From JBFMHP01 sp040752855 (GTDB lineage: Bacteria > Pseudomonadota > Gammaproteobacteria > RBG-16-57-12): a stretch of 40,456 nt of DNA. Below the pieces are notes generated by a model that searched no databases, was not told where the DNA came from, and saw only the letters and a list, made by a program, of their open reading frames with translations. The stretch spans positions 1-40,456 of the forward strand of contig JBFMHP010000013.1 in assembly GCA_040752855.1 (NCBI GenBank), in the 5' to 3' direction. A program made the position numbers and the translations under genes. How positions within the stretch are numbered: position 1 is the first letter of the stretch; each line of letters starts with the position of its first letter. Of the stretch, positions 24,998 to 32,905 are shown piece after piece.

Positions 24998-27475
24998 ATG
25001 GCGAGTTTCGATCAATACGATCCGCAGCGGGTGGAATCGCAGGCGCAGCAGGCCTGGGAAGAGGGCAAGGTCTTCGAGGTCAAGGAGGTCGCAGGCAAGG
25101 AGAAGTACTACTGTCTCTCCATGTTCCCCTATCCGAGCGGGCGGCTGCACATGGGCCATGTGCGCAACTACACCATCGGCGATGTGATCGCGCGCTATCA
25201 GCGCATGCTGGGCAAGAACGTGTTGCAGCCGATGGGCTGGGACGCCTTCGGGCTGCCGGCGGAAAACGCCGCCATCAAACACAACGTGCCGCCGGCCAAG
25301 TGGACCTACGAGAACATCGCCTACATGCGCGGGCAGTTGCAGCGCTTGGGCTTCGGTTACGACTGGAGCCGCGAGATCGCCACCTGCCGCCCCGAGTATT
25401 ACCGCTGGGAGCAGTGGCTGTTCATCCAGTTGTTCGAGAAGGGCCTGGTCTACAAGAAGACCGCGCCGGTGAACTGGTGCCCCAACGACATGACGGTGCT
25501 GGCCAACGAGCAGGTGATCGACGGCTGCTGCTGGCGCTGCGACACCGTGGTCGAGCGCAAGGAGATCCCGCAGTGGTTCATGAAGATCACCGCCTATGCC
25601 GAGGAACTGCTCAATGATCTCGACAAGCTCGAAGGCTGGCCGGAACAGGTGCGCACCATGCAGCGCAACTGGATCGGGCGCTCCGAGGGTGTTGAGGTGC
25701 ACTTCGGCGTGGTCGGGCATGCGGCGCCGCTGAAGGTGTTCACCACCCGTCCCGACACGCTGTTGGGTGTGACTTATGTCGCGGTAGCGGCCGAACACCC
25801 GCTCGCCATCGAGGCCGCCACCGATCATCCGGAGCTCGCCGCCTTCATCGAGGAGTGCAAGAAGACCGGCACCGCCGAGGCAACCTTGGAGACCATGGAA
25901 AAGCGCGGCGTGGACACCGGCATCCAAGCCATCCATCCGATCACCGGCGAACGAGTGCCGGTGTGGGTCGCCAACTTCGTGTTGATGGGCTACGGCGAGG
26001 GTGCGGTGATGAGTGTGCCGGCCCATGACCAGCGCGACTGGGAATTTGCCAAGAAATACGGTCTGTCGATCAAGCAGGTGATTGCTCCCGCCGATGGCGG
26101 AGCGATTGATCTCGAAGCCAGCGCGTATACGGACAAAGGCATACTGGTCGATTCCGGCCCATTCAGCGGACTGAGTTCAGAGCAGGCCTTCGCGCGCATC
26201 GCCGCGCATCTGCGCCAGGCGGGCCAAGGCGAGGTGCGGGTGAACTACCGCCTGCGCGACTGGGGCGTCTCGCGCCAGCGCTACTGGGGCGCGCCGATCC
26301 CGATGATCAACTGCCCGAGTTGTGGCGCGGTGCCGGTGCCGGAGCAACAACTGCCGGTGGTGCTGCCCGAGAATGTAAAGTTCGACGGCATTCTCTCGCC
26401 GATCAAGGCGGACCCCGCCTGGCGCAAAACCACCTGCCCGAAATGCGGCGGGGAGGCCGAGCGCGAGACCGACACCTTCGACACCTTCATGGAGTCGTCC
26501 TGGTATTACGCGCGCTACACCTGCAAGGACAACGCGAACGCCATGATGGACGCGCGCGCCAATTATTGGCTGCCGGTCGACCAATACATCGGCGGCATCG
26601 AGCACGCCATCTTGCATCTGCTCTATGCGCGCTTCTACCACAAGCTGATGCGCGACGTGGGGCTGGTGAAGGGTGACGAACCCTTCGCCAACCTGCTCAC
26701 CCAGGGCATGGTGCTCAAGGATGGCAGCAAGATGTCCAAGTCCAAGGGCAACACCGTCGACCCGCAGGAATTGATCGAGAAATACGGCGCGGACACTGTG
26801 CGCCTGTTCACCATGTTCGCCGCACCGCCCGAGCAGTCGCTGGAGTGGCTGGACGCCGGGGTGGATGGCGCGCACCGTTTCCTGCGCCGGGTGTGGAATC
26901 TCGCCACCGAGGCGGGTAACGCCGAGATCCTGCGCGCCTGGATGCAGGGTGAAACCCGGGCCGAGTGGGGCGCGTTGAGTGCCGAGGAGCGCAAACTGCG
27001 TTCCGAACTGCACCAATCCCTGGCGCAGGCCAACCGCGATGTGGCCAAGTACCAATTCAACACCGTAGTCGCCTCGGCGATGAAGATGGTCAATACACTG
27101 ACAGCGATGACATTGGAGTCCCCCGGTGCGCGCGCAGTCTTCGCCGAGGCGATGAGCGCGCTGCTGCGCCTGCTTGCGCCGATCGTGCCGCACATCACCC
27201 ACGCGCTGTGGCAGGGACTGGGCAACCGCGAATCAATTCTGGATGCCGCTTGGCCGCAGGCCGATCAGGCGGCGCTGGTCACCGATACCTTGGAGATCGT
27301 GGTGCAGGTCAACGGCAAGCTGCGCGGCAAGATCGAGGTGGCGGCCAAGGCCTCCCGCGAGGAGATCGAGGCGGCGGCCCAGGTGGATGAGAACGTGCTG
27401 CGCTTCATCGAGGGCAAGGCGATCAAGAAGGTGGTCGTGGTCCCCGGCAAGCTGGTGAACATCGTTGTTGGCTAA
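24998..27475 (+). CDS. leuS: Leucyl-tRNA synthetase
   Basis: LeuRS charges tRNA-Leu. The 825-residue product is a full-length bacterial class I enzyme. Visible features are PYPSGRLHMGH with the HIGH-type motif, the CP1 editing domain (TTRPDTLLGVTYVAVA, about residues 250-265), two cysteine pairs in CPSC and CPKC (a zinc-binding insertion), KMSKSKGN, and a C-terminal tRNA-binding domain. ATG 24998 has AGAGG 4 bases upstream; earlier in-frame codons at 24980 and 24983 have none. It leads leuS-lptE-holA, as in E. coli. Confidence 0.98.
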   Translation: MASFDQYDPQRVESQAQQAWEEGKVFEVKEVAGKEKYYCLSMFPYPSGRLHMGHVRNYTIGDVIARYQRMLGKNVLQPMGWDAFGLPAENAAIKHNVPPAKWTYENIAYMRGQLQRLGFGYDWSREIATCRPEYYRWEQWLFIQLFEKGLVYKKTAPVNWCPNDMTVLANEQVIDGCCWRCDTVVERKEIPQWFMKITAYAEELLNDLDKLEGWPEQVRTMQRNWIGRSEGVEVHFGVVGHAAPLKVFTTRPDTLLGVTYVAVAAEHPLAIEAATDHPELAAFIEECKKTGTAEATLETMEKRGVDTGIQAIHPITGERVPVWVANFVLMGYGEGAVMSVPAHDQRDWEFAKKYGLSIKQVIAPADGGAIDLEASAYTDKGILVDSGPFSGLSSEQAFARIAAHLRQAGQGEVRVNYRLRDWGVSRQRYWGAPIPMINCPSCGAVPVPEQQLPVVLPENVKFDGILSPIKADPAWRKTTCPKCGGEAERETDTFDTFMESSWYYARYTCKDNANAMMDARANYWLPVDQYIGGIEHAILHLLYARFYHKLMRDVGLVKGDEPFANLLTQGMVLKDGSKMSKSKGNTVDPQELIEKYGADTVRLFTMFAAPPEQSLEWLDAGVDGAHRFLRRVWNLATEAGNAEILRAWMQGETRAEWGALSAEERKLRSELHQSLAQANRDVAKYQFNTVVASAMKMVNTLTAMTLESPGARAVFAEAMSALLRLLAPIVPHITHALWQGLGNRESILDAAWPQADQAALVTDTLEIVVQVNGKLRGKIEVAAKASREEIEAAAQVDENVLRFIEGKAIKKVVVVPGKLVNIVVG

Positions 27476-27482
27476 GCTTTAT

Positions 27483-27986
27483 ATGCGCGTCTGCGTGCTG
27501 CTGGCGCTGGTGGCCGCGCTCAGCGCCTGCGGCTTTCATCTGCGCAGCGCCCTGCCGTGGCCGGCGGAATGGAAGACAGCGTATATCTCCCAGGATCACG
27601 CGCGCGAACTCGCGCCGGTGCTGCACCGGGTGCTCGTGGAAAAAGGTGTTACACTCGTTGAAGAGTCCCAGGCCGATGTGGTGATCGAGCTGAAGAACGA
27701 GAAGACCACGCGAACCTCGCTCGCCATCGATGCCGTGGGCAAGATCAGCGAATACGCGCTTGCCTACGAGGTGAAATGCCAGGCGCGCGACCGGACGGGC
27801 AATATCGTGCTGCCGCTGCAGCGCTTCAGCGCCAGCCGCAGTTACGCCTTCGCGCCCGCCGACGCCCTGGGGCATGAACTCCAGGAGGAGCAGATGTATC
27901 AGGCGATGCGCCGGCAAGTGGTCGGCGAGATGCTCGAACAGCTCACCGCCTTGGCGATTGCGCGCCAGGGTGAGGCCGCTAAGTGA
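27483..27986 (+). CDS. lptE: LPS-assembly lipoprotein LptE
   Basis: LptE is the outer-membrane lipoprotein that plugs the LptD barrel and helps place lipopolysaccharide in the outer leaflet. The 167-residue product has a lipobox LSACG (Cys at about residue 16) followed by the typical GFHLRSALPWP. I took ATG 27483, 7 bases after leuS; TTG 27465 would overlap leuS and lengthen the n-region of the signal by six residues. Its stop overlaps the GTG of holA (GTGA). Its place after leuS is the standard gammaproteobacterial order. Confidence 0.93.
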   Translation: MRVCVLLALVAALSACGFHLRSALPWPAEWKTAYISQDHARELAPVLHRVLVEKGVTLVEESQADVVIELKNEKTTRTSLAIDAVGKISEYALAYEVKCQARDRTGNIVLPLQRFSASRSYAFAPADALGHELQEEQMYQAMRRQVVGEMLEQLTALAIARQGEAAK

Positions 27987-29011
27987 AGGTTTATGCCAAT
28001 CAACTGGCCACCCAGCTCAAAAAGGAGCTGGCGCCGGTGTATCTGATCAGCGGTGATGAACCGCTGCAACTGGCCGAGTGTTGCGATGCCATCCGCACCG
28101 CCGCCCGCGCCCAGGGCTACACCGGCCGCGAGGTGATGCACGTGGAGCGCGGTTTCGATTGGTCGGAACTCTCCACCCAGGCCAACACGCTCTCGCTGTT
28201 TGCCGAGCGGCGGATACTGGAACTGCGTTTTGCCAATGCCAAGCCCGGCGTGGACGGCGCCAAGGCGCTCACGGATTATTGCGAGCGCCCAGCGCCCGAT
28301 GACCTGCTGTTGATCACCATGCCGAAACTTGAAAGCGACGCCACGCGCAGCAAGTGGTACGCCGCGCTGGACCGGGCCGGAGTGGTGGTGCAGGTCTGGC
28401 CGATTGAGATCGCGCAACTGCCAGGCTGGATCGAACAGCGCATGAAGCGGGCCGGCTTGCAGCCCGGGCCGGAGGTGGTGGCCATGCTCACGGCGCGGGT
28501 GGAGGGCAATCTGCTCGCCGCCACGCAGGAGATCGAAAAGCTGCGCCTGCTCTACGGCGAGGGGCGTATTGAGACCGAACAGCTGCTGGCGGCGGTCTCC
28601 GACAGCGCCCGCTACGATGTCTTTGGGTTGGTGGACGCCGCCTTGCAGGGCGATGCCGCGCGTGTGGCGCGCATCCTCGAAGGCCTGCGCGGGGAAGGTG
28701 AAGACCCGATCCTGGTGCTGTGGGCCTTGTCGCGCGAGATCCGCGCCCTGGTCGGTATGTCCCATGCGGTGCACAGCGGTGCCACGGTGGAGACGGCGAT
28801 GATCGCGGGCAAGGTGTGGGACAAACGTAAGCCGTTGGTGCGCCAGGCCTTGGCGCGGCATACGTATCCCCGCTGGCTTATGCTGCACCGGCGCGCGGCC
28901 ATGATCGACCAGATGATCAAAGGGCAGGCGGCGGGTAATGCCTGGGACGAGTTGCTGCAATTGGCCGAGCTGATGGCGGGCGTGCGCATGTTGCGAACGG
29001 TGGCCGGATGA
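27983..29011 (+). CDS. holA: DNA polymerase III delta subunit
   Basis: The delta subunit is the wrench of the clamp loader that opens the beta sliding clamp. The 342-residue product is full length and has PVYLISGDEPLQLAE at the N-terminus and the C-terminal helical collar region. The start is GTG 27983, overlapping lptE by four bases. A half copy of repeat family 2 follows its stop. Confidence 0.95.
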   Translation: MKVYANQLATQLKKELAPVYLISGDEPLQLAECCDAIRTAARAQGYTGREVMHVERGFDWSELSTQANTLSLFAERRILELRFANAKPGVDGAKALTDYCERPAPDDLLLITMPKLESDATRSKWYAALDRAGVVVQVWPIEIAQLPGWIEQRMKRAGLQPGPEVVAMLTARVEGNLLAATQEIEKLRLLYGEGRIETEQLLAAVSDSARYDVFGLVDAALQGDAARVARILEGLRGEGEDPILVLWALSREIRALVGMSHAVHSGATVETAMIAGKVWDKRKPLVRQALARHTYPRWLMLHRRAAMIDQMIKGQAAGNAWDELLQLAELMAGVRMLRTVAG

Positions 29012-29030
29012 GAAATCGCGTGGAACGCGT

Positions 29031-29054
29031 GTAGGAGCGAGCCCTGCTCGCGAA
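29031..29054. repeat. Palindromic repeat, family 2, half copy
   Basis: These 24 bases are exactly the reverse complement of the right half of the family 2 element at 39181-39204: one hairpin (GCGAGCCCTGCTCGC) with its flanking GTAGGA. The other half is absent. It lies 22 bases before proA. Confidence 0.8.
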
Positions 29055-29075
29055 TGAATTTTTAGGTGTGAAGCA

Positions 29076-30332
29076 ATGGACATCAAACAGTACATGACCC
29101 AAATCGGACAACAAGCGCGGGCCGCCTCGCGCGCGTTGAGTCGTGCCGAGACCGCCGCCAAGAACCAGGCTCTGCTGGCGATGGCGCAGATCATCGAACA
29201 GCGCAGCGCGGCGTTGATCGCCGCCAACGCCAAAGACATGGCCGCCGGGCGCGAGAACGGCTTGGATGCGGCGCTGCTCGACCGGCTGGAATTGAACGCG
29301 TCGCGCGTTGCGTCCATGGCCGAGGGGCTGCGCCAAGTCGCCGCGCTGCCCGATCCGATCGGTGAGATCTCGGATCTCAAATACCGTCCCTCCGGGATTC
29401 AGGTCGGCAAGATGCGCGTGCCGCTCGGCGTGGTCGGCATCATCTATGAATCGCGTCCGAACGTGACCGCCGATGCCGCGGCGCTGTGTCTGAAGTCCGG
29501 CAATGCCGCGATCCTGCGCGGCGGCTCCGAGGCGATCCATTCCAATCAGGCGATCGCCGCGTGTATCCGCGAGGGCCTGGTGCGCGCGGGTCTGCCGGAG
29601 ACGGCGGTGCAGGTGCTGGAGACCACCGACCGCGCCGCGGTCGGCGAGTTGATCGCCATGCCCAAATATGTCGACGTGATCATCCCGCGCGGCGGCAAGG
29701 GCCTGATCGAGCGTATCAGCCAAGGCGCGCGCGTGCCGGTGATCAAGCATCTCGATGGCAATTGCCACGTCTACCTCGATGGCGAGGCCGACCTCGACAA
29801 GGCCATGAGTATCGCCTTCAACGCCAAGACGCACCGCTACGGCGTGTGCAATGCGATGGAGACGTTGCTGGTGGCCGAGGCGATCGCCGAGCGCGTGTTG
29901 CCGGAGCTCGGCCGCATGTATCGGGAGAAGGGCGTGGAGCTGCGCGGTTGCGCCACCACGCGCCGCATCCTGCCCGGCATCAACGCGGCGACCGAGGCGG
30001 ACTGGGATACTGAATACCTCGCGGCGGTGCTGGCAATCAAGGTGGTCAAGGATATCGACGAGGCGATCGAGCACATCAACACCCACAGCTCGGGGCACAC
30101 CGAGGCCATCGTCACCGAAAACTACACCTTGGCGCGGCGTTTTCTGCGCGAGGTCGATTCCAGCTCGGTGATGGTCAATGCGTCGACGCGCTTCGCCGAT
30201 GGTTTTGAGTACGGGCTGGGGGCCGAGATCGGCATCTCCACCGACAAGTTCCACGCGCGCGGCCCGGTCGGTCTGGAGGGGCTGACCTCGCAGAAATACA
30301 TCGTGTTCGGCGACGGGCAGATCAGGACGTAG
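29076..30332 (+). CDS. proA: Glutamate-5-semialdehyde dehydrogenase (gamma-glutamyl phosphate reductase)
   Basis: ProA reduces gamma-glutamyl phosphate to glutamate-5-semialdehyde with NADPH, the second step of proline synthesis. The 418-residue product is complete, with GIIYESRPNVTADAAALCLK, the catalytic cysteine in HRYGVCNAMETLL, and the C-terminal GPVGLEGLTSQKY block. proB is not in the window. The position before nadD, with 5 bases between, is as in Pseudomonas, where proA-nadD-rsfS-rlmH is also a unit; E. coli lacks proA here. Confidence 0.97.
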   Translation: MDIKQYMTQIGQQARAASRALSRAETAAKNQALLAMAQIIEQRSAALIAANAKDMAAGRENGLDAALLDRLELNASRVASMAEGLRQVAALPDPIGEISDLKYRPSGIQVGKMRVPLGVVGIIYESRPNVTADAAALCLKSGNAAILRGGSEAIHSNQAIAACIREGLVRAGLPETAVQVLETTDRAAVGELIAMPKYVDVIIPRGGKGLIERISQGARVPVIKHLDGNCHVYLDGEADLDKAMSIAFNAKTHRYGVCNAMETLLVAEAIAERVLPELGRMYREKGVELRGCATTRRILPGINAATEADWDTEYLAAVLAIKVVKDIDEAIEHINTHSSGHTEAIVTENYTLARRFLREVDSSSVMVNASTRFADGFEYGLGAEIGISTDKFHARGPVGLEGLTSQKYIVFGDGQIRT

Positions 30333-30337
30333 CGACC

Positions 30338-30997
30338 ATGAGCGAGTCGCGCGGCATCGGGATCTTCGGCGGAATGTTCGATCCGGTGCATCACGGCCAC
30401 CTGCGACTGGCGCTCGATGTGCAGCAGGCCCTGGACTTGTCCGAGGTGCGGCTGCTGCCGTGTGGCCACCCGCCGCACCGTGCCGCGCCGCGCGCTAATG
30501 CGCAACAGCGCGTGGCGATGCTGCGGGCGGCGATCGCCGATGAGCCGCTGCTCAGCATCGATGAACGCGAGGTGTGGCGCGACGGGCCGTCGTACATGGT
30601 GGATACGGCGCAGAGCCTGCGGGAGGAGCTGGACGGCACCCCGGTGTGCCTGATCATCGGCATGGACGCCTTTCTGGCCCTGCACACCTGGCACGAGTGG
30701 ACCCGACTCCCCGAGCTGCTGAATCTCGTGGTGGTGCAGCGCCCCGGCTGGCAGGCCGAGGGTGTGCCAGCGCCCATCGGGGAGTTGCTGGCGCAGCGTC
30801 AGGTGGCGGATGCCGCCGCGCTGCTGGCAAAACCCGCCGGCAATATCCTGCTGTTGCAGGCGAGCCGGCTGGAGATCTCCTCCACCCACATCCGCCAGTT
30901 GGTGGCGGCGGGTAAAAGCCCGCGTTATCTGTTGCCGGATGCGGTGTTGGAGATCATCCAAAAGCAGTTTTTGTATCGAAACGAGACGGTGCGGTAA
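30338..30997 (+). CDS. nadD: Nicotinate-mononucleotide adenylyltransferase
   Basis: NadD makes nicotinate adenine dinucleotide from NaMN and ATP in NAD synthesis. The 219-residue product has GIFGGMFDPVHHGHL at the N-terminus, LIIGMDAFLALHTWHEW in the middle and EISSTHIRQLV near residue 180, all nucleotidyltransferase motifs. It follows proA after 5 bases and precedes rsfS after 31 bases. Confidence 0.97.
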   Translation: MSESRGIGIFGGMFDPVHHGHLRLALDVQQALDLSEVRLLPCGHPPHRAAPRANAQQRVAMLRAAIADEPLLSIDEREVWRDGPSYMVDTAQSLREELDGTPVCLIIGMDAFLALHTWHEWTRLPELLNLVVVQRPGWQAEGVPAPIGELLAQRQVADAAALLAKPAGNILLLQASRLEISSTHIRQLVAAGKSPRYLLPDAVLEIIQKQFLYRNETVR

Positions 30998-31028
30998 TAG
31001 CCGTCGGTAACCTGAGGTAAGTAAAAAA

Positions 31029-31385
31029 GTGGATAGTGAAGCATTGAAGAAGCTGGTCGTCGACGCCCTGGAAGACATGAAGGGTTTTGATATCAAGGTG
31101 CTCGACGTGCGCGGACAAACCAGCGTGGCCGATTACATGATCGTGGCCTCGGGCAGTTCCAGCCGCCAGATCAAGTCGCTGGCCGACAATGTCGTGGAGA
31201 AGGCCAAGGCGGCTGGCGTGCGGCCGGTGGGCACGGAAGGCGAGCAGGGCTCCGAGTGGGTGCTGGTCGATCTGGGTGATGTGGTGGTGCACGTGATGCA
31301 GCCGCACACCCGCGATTTCTACAACCTGGAAAAACTCTGGGCGCTCACGCCGGAAATGCGTCGCGAGCAAACCACCCAATCCTGA
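31029..31385 (+). CDS. rsfS: Ribosomal silencing factor RsfS
   Basis: RsfS binds uL14 on the 50S subunit and blocks subunit joining when nutrients are scarce. The 118-residue product has the core block VADYMIVASGSSSRQIKSLADNV, EGEQGSEWVLVDLGDVVVHVM and FYNLEKLW. Start GTG 31029, with GAGG at 31014-31017. It precedes rlmH by 5 bases. Confidence 0.96.
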   Translation: MDSEALKKLVVDALEDMKGFDIKVLDVRGQTSVADYMIVASGSSSRQIKSLADNVVEKAKAAGVRPVGTEGEQGSEWVLVDLGDVVVHVMQPHTRDFYNLEKLWALTPEMRREQTTQS

Positions 31386-31390
31386 GTTAG

Positions 31391-31858
31391 ATGCAGATCC
31401 ATCTCATCGCGGTGGGCACGCGCATGCCCGACTGGGTCACCCAGGGCTACGAGGAATTCGCCAAACGCCTGCCGCCGGAATGCCGCCTGAAACTGGTGGA
31501 GATCCCCGCCGGCAAGCGCGGCAAGGGCGCGGATCTCAACCGGTTGATCAAGGAAGAAGGCGAACGCGTGCTTGCGGCCATCCCGAAGAGCGCGCGGGTG
31601 ATCGCCCTGGATGTGCAGGGCGCGGCATGGACCACCGAGCAGCTGGCGCAGCAACTCGGCGATTGGCTGCAAGACGGGCGCGATGTCGCCCTGCTGGTCG
31701 GCGGGCCGGACGGTTTGGCGCCCCCGTGTCTGGAGCGCGCCGCCCAACGCTGGTCGCTCTCCAAACTCACCTTCCCGCACCCTCTGGTCCGCATCGTCGT
31801 CGCGGAACAACTGTACCGCGCCTGGAGTATCCTGCAGAATCATCCGTATCATAGGTAA
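31391..31858 (+). CDS. rlmH: 23S rRNA (pseudouridine1915-N3)-methyltransferase RlmH
   Basis: RlmH is a SPOUT methyltransferase acting on pseudouridine 1915 of 23S rRNA in the 70S ribosome. The 155-residue product is complete, with the knot-region motifs LLVGGPDG and SLSKLTFPHPLVRIVVAEQLYRA, and the terminal HPYHR. It ends the leuS-to-rlmH block. The mrdA-mrdB genes that often follow in enterobacteria are absent; maf comes next. Confidence 0.97.
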   Translation: MQIHLIAVGTRMPDWVTQGYEEFAKRLPPECRLKLVEIPAGKRGKGADLNRLIKEEGERVLAAIPKSARVIALDVQGAAWTTEQLAQQLGDWLQDGRDVALLVGGPDGLAPPCLERAAQRWSLSKLTFPHPLVRIVVAEQLYRAWSILQNHPYHR

Positions 31859-31870
31859 GATCGGGGCGCC

Positions 31871-31957
31871 GCCGGCAACGCTGCGCTTATGCCGGCCTAC
31901 ATGGCGCGATTCCGATCGGCAAAATGTAGGCCGGGATAAGGCGCAGCCGTTCCCGGC
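31871..31957. repeat. Palindromic repeat, family 1, copy C
   Basis: Left half from GCCGGCAACGCTGCGCTTAT at 31871, right half TGTAGGCCGGGATAAGGCGC from 31925 to CCGTTCCCGGC at 31957. It follows the rlmH stop directly and is the first of a tandem pair with copy D. Confidence 0.88.
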
Positions 31958-31967
31958 ATTTGATGGA

Positions 31968-32094
31968 GCCGCCGGCAACGCTATCGCTTATGCCGGCCTA
32001 CATGGATGATGGTAGGTCGGGATAAGGCGCAGCCGTTCCCGACAATCGTTCTGATTTGTAGCGATCAAGATGAGCAAAGCAAAAATCTATTTAG
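31968..32094. repeat. Left copy of an exact 127-bp duplication bordering the gap
   Basis: These 127 bases are identical to 32195-32321. The block contains repeat copy D, the maf leader and the first 25 bases of maf (ATG at 32070), and stops at the N run. It is best read as an unmerged contig overlap. The length, 127, equals a common assembler k-mer size. Confidence 0.93.
31971..32043. repeat. Palindromic repeat, family 1, copy D
   Basis: Same layout as copy C but with GTAGGTCGGGATAAGGCGC and an ending CCGTTCCCGAC. It lies in direct orientation 14 bases after copy C. Confidence 0.85.
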
Positions 32095-32194
32095 NNNNNN
32101 NNNNNNNNNNNNNNNNNNNNNNNNNNNNNNNNNNNNNNNNNNNNNNNNNNNNNNNNNNNNNNNNNNNNNNNNNNNNNNNNNNNNNNNNNNNNNN
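32095..32194. other. Assembly gap (100 N)
   Basis: Exactly 100 N, the conventional filler for a gap of unknown length. Both borders carry the same 127 bases, so the real gap is probably zero or negative. Confidence 1.
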
Positions 32195-32321
32195 GCCGCC
32201 GGCAACGCTATCGCTTATGCCGGCCTACATGGATGATGGTAGGTCGGGATAAGGCGCAGCCGTTCCCGACAATCGTTCTGATTTGTAGCGATCAAGATGA
32301 GCAAAGCAAAAATCTATTTAG
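32195..32321. repeat. Right copy of the exact 127-bp duplication
   Basis: Identical to 31968-32094. This copy runs on into the complete maf gene. It includes a second image of repeat copy D (32198-32270), which should not be counted as an extra genomic repeat. Confidence 0.93.
32198..32270. repeat. Palindromic repeat, family 1, copy E (probable artefact image of copy D)
   Basis: Base-for-base the same as 31971-32043, including the variant GTCGGG and the CCCGAC ending. See the 127-bp duplication. Confidence 0.85.
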
Positions 32322-32887
32322 CCTCCCAATCCCCGCGCCGGCGCGAACTGCTCGCGCAGATCGGCGTTGACTGCGAGGTGATAGTGCCGGATGTGCCGGA
32401 GGAACTGCATCCCGGCGAGGCCCCGGAGGAATACGTGATCCGCCTGGCGCTGGCGAAGGCGCGCGCGGTGCGCGAGCGTCTCGGCGCGGCGGCACGTTAT
32501 CCGGTGCTCGCCGCCGATACCGCAGTGGTGCTGGAGCATGAGATCTTCGGCAAGCCGCGCGACCGCGCCGATGGTCTGCGCATGCTGGCGCGCCTCTCGG
32601 GTCGCGCGCATCTGGTGCTCACCGGCATGGCGCTGGTGGGCGAGACCGAGCAGACGCGGCTTAGCGTGAGTCATGTGTATTTTCGCGCAATCACCGCGCA
32701 GGAGGCGGCAGCCTACTGGGCCAGCGGCGAGCCGCAGGACAAGGCCGGCGGCTATGCGATCCAGGGCCGGGCGGCGGCCTTTATCGAGCGGCTGGAGGGC
32801 AGTTATTCCGGGGTGATGGGGTTGTCGCTGTTTGAGGTCGCCGAGATGTTGCATGCCTGCGGGATCAGCGTGGTTGCACAAGAATAA
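32297..32887 (+). CDS. Maf-family nucleotide pyrophosphatase (YhdE type)
   Basis: Maf proteins hydrolyse non-canonical or excess nucleoside triphosphates; the YhdE branch acts mainly on dTTP and UTP. The 196-residue product has the N-terminal IYLASQSPRRRELL, the catalytic stretch ADTAVVLEHEIFGKPRD (about residues 70-86), and DKAGGYAIQGRAAAFIERLEGSYSGVMGL-type ending in shortened form. The order maf-rng-yhdP, also found in E. coli, supports YhdE rather than YceF. The gene is intact in the right-hand contig; the fragment at 32070-32094 is the duplicated start. Confidence 0.93.
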   Translation: MSKAKIYLASQSPRRRELLAQIGVDCEVIVPDVPEELHPGEAPEEYVIRLALAKARAVRERLGAAARYPVLAADTAVVLEHEIFGKPRDRADGLRMLARLSGRAHLVLTGMALVGETEQTRLSVSHVYFRAITAQEAAAYWASGEPQDKAGGYAIQGRAAAFIERLEGSYSGVMGLSLFEVAEMLHACGISVVAQE

Positions 32888-32905
32888 TGATTGAAGGGTC
32901 AGCGT

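Noticed and set aside
32070..32094. A truncated second maf gene before the gap
   Set aside because: Part of the exact 127-bp duplicate and best explained by assembly, not by gene duplication.
31859..32296. Direct repeats suggesting a CRISPR array
   Set aside because: The units are long internal palindromes with variable centres and only two real tandem copies, unlike short repeats with unique spacers.
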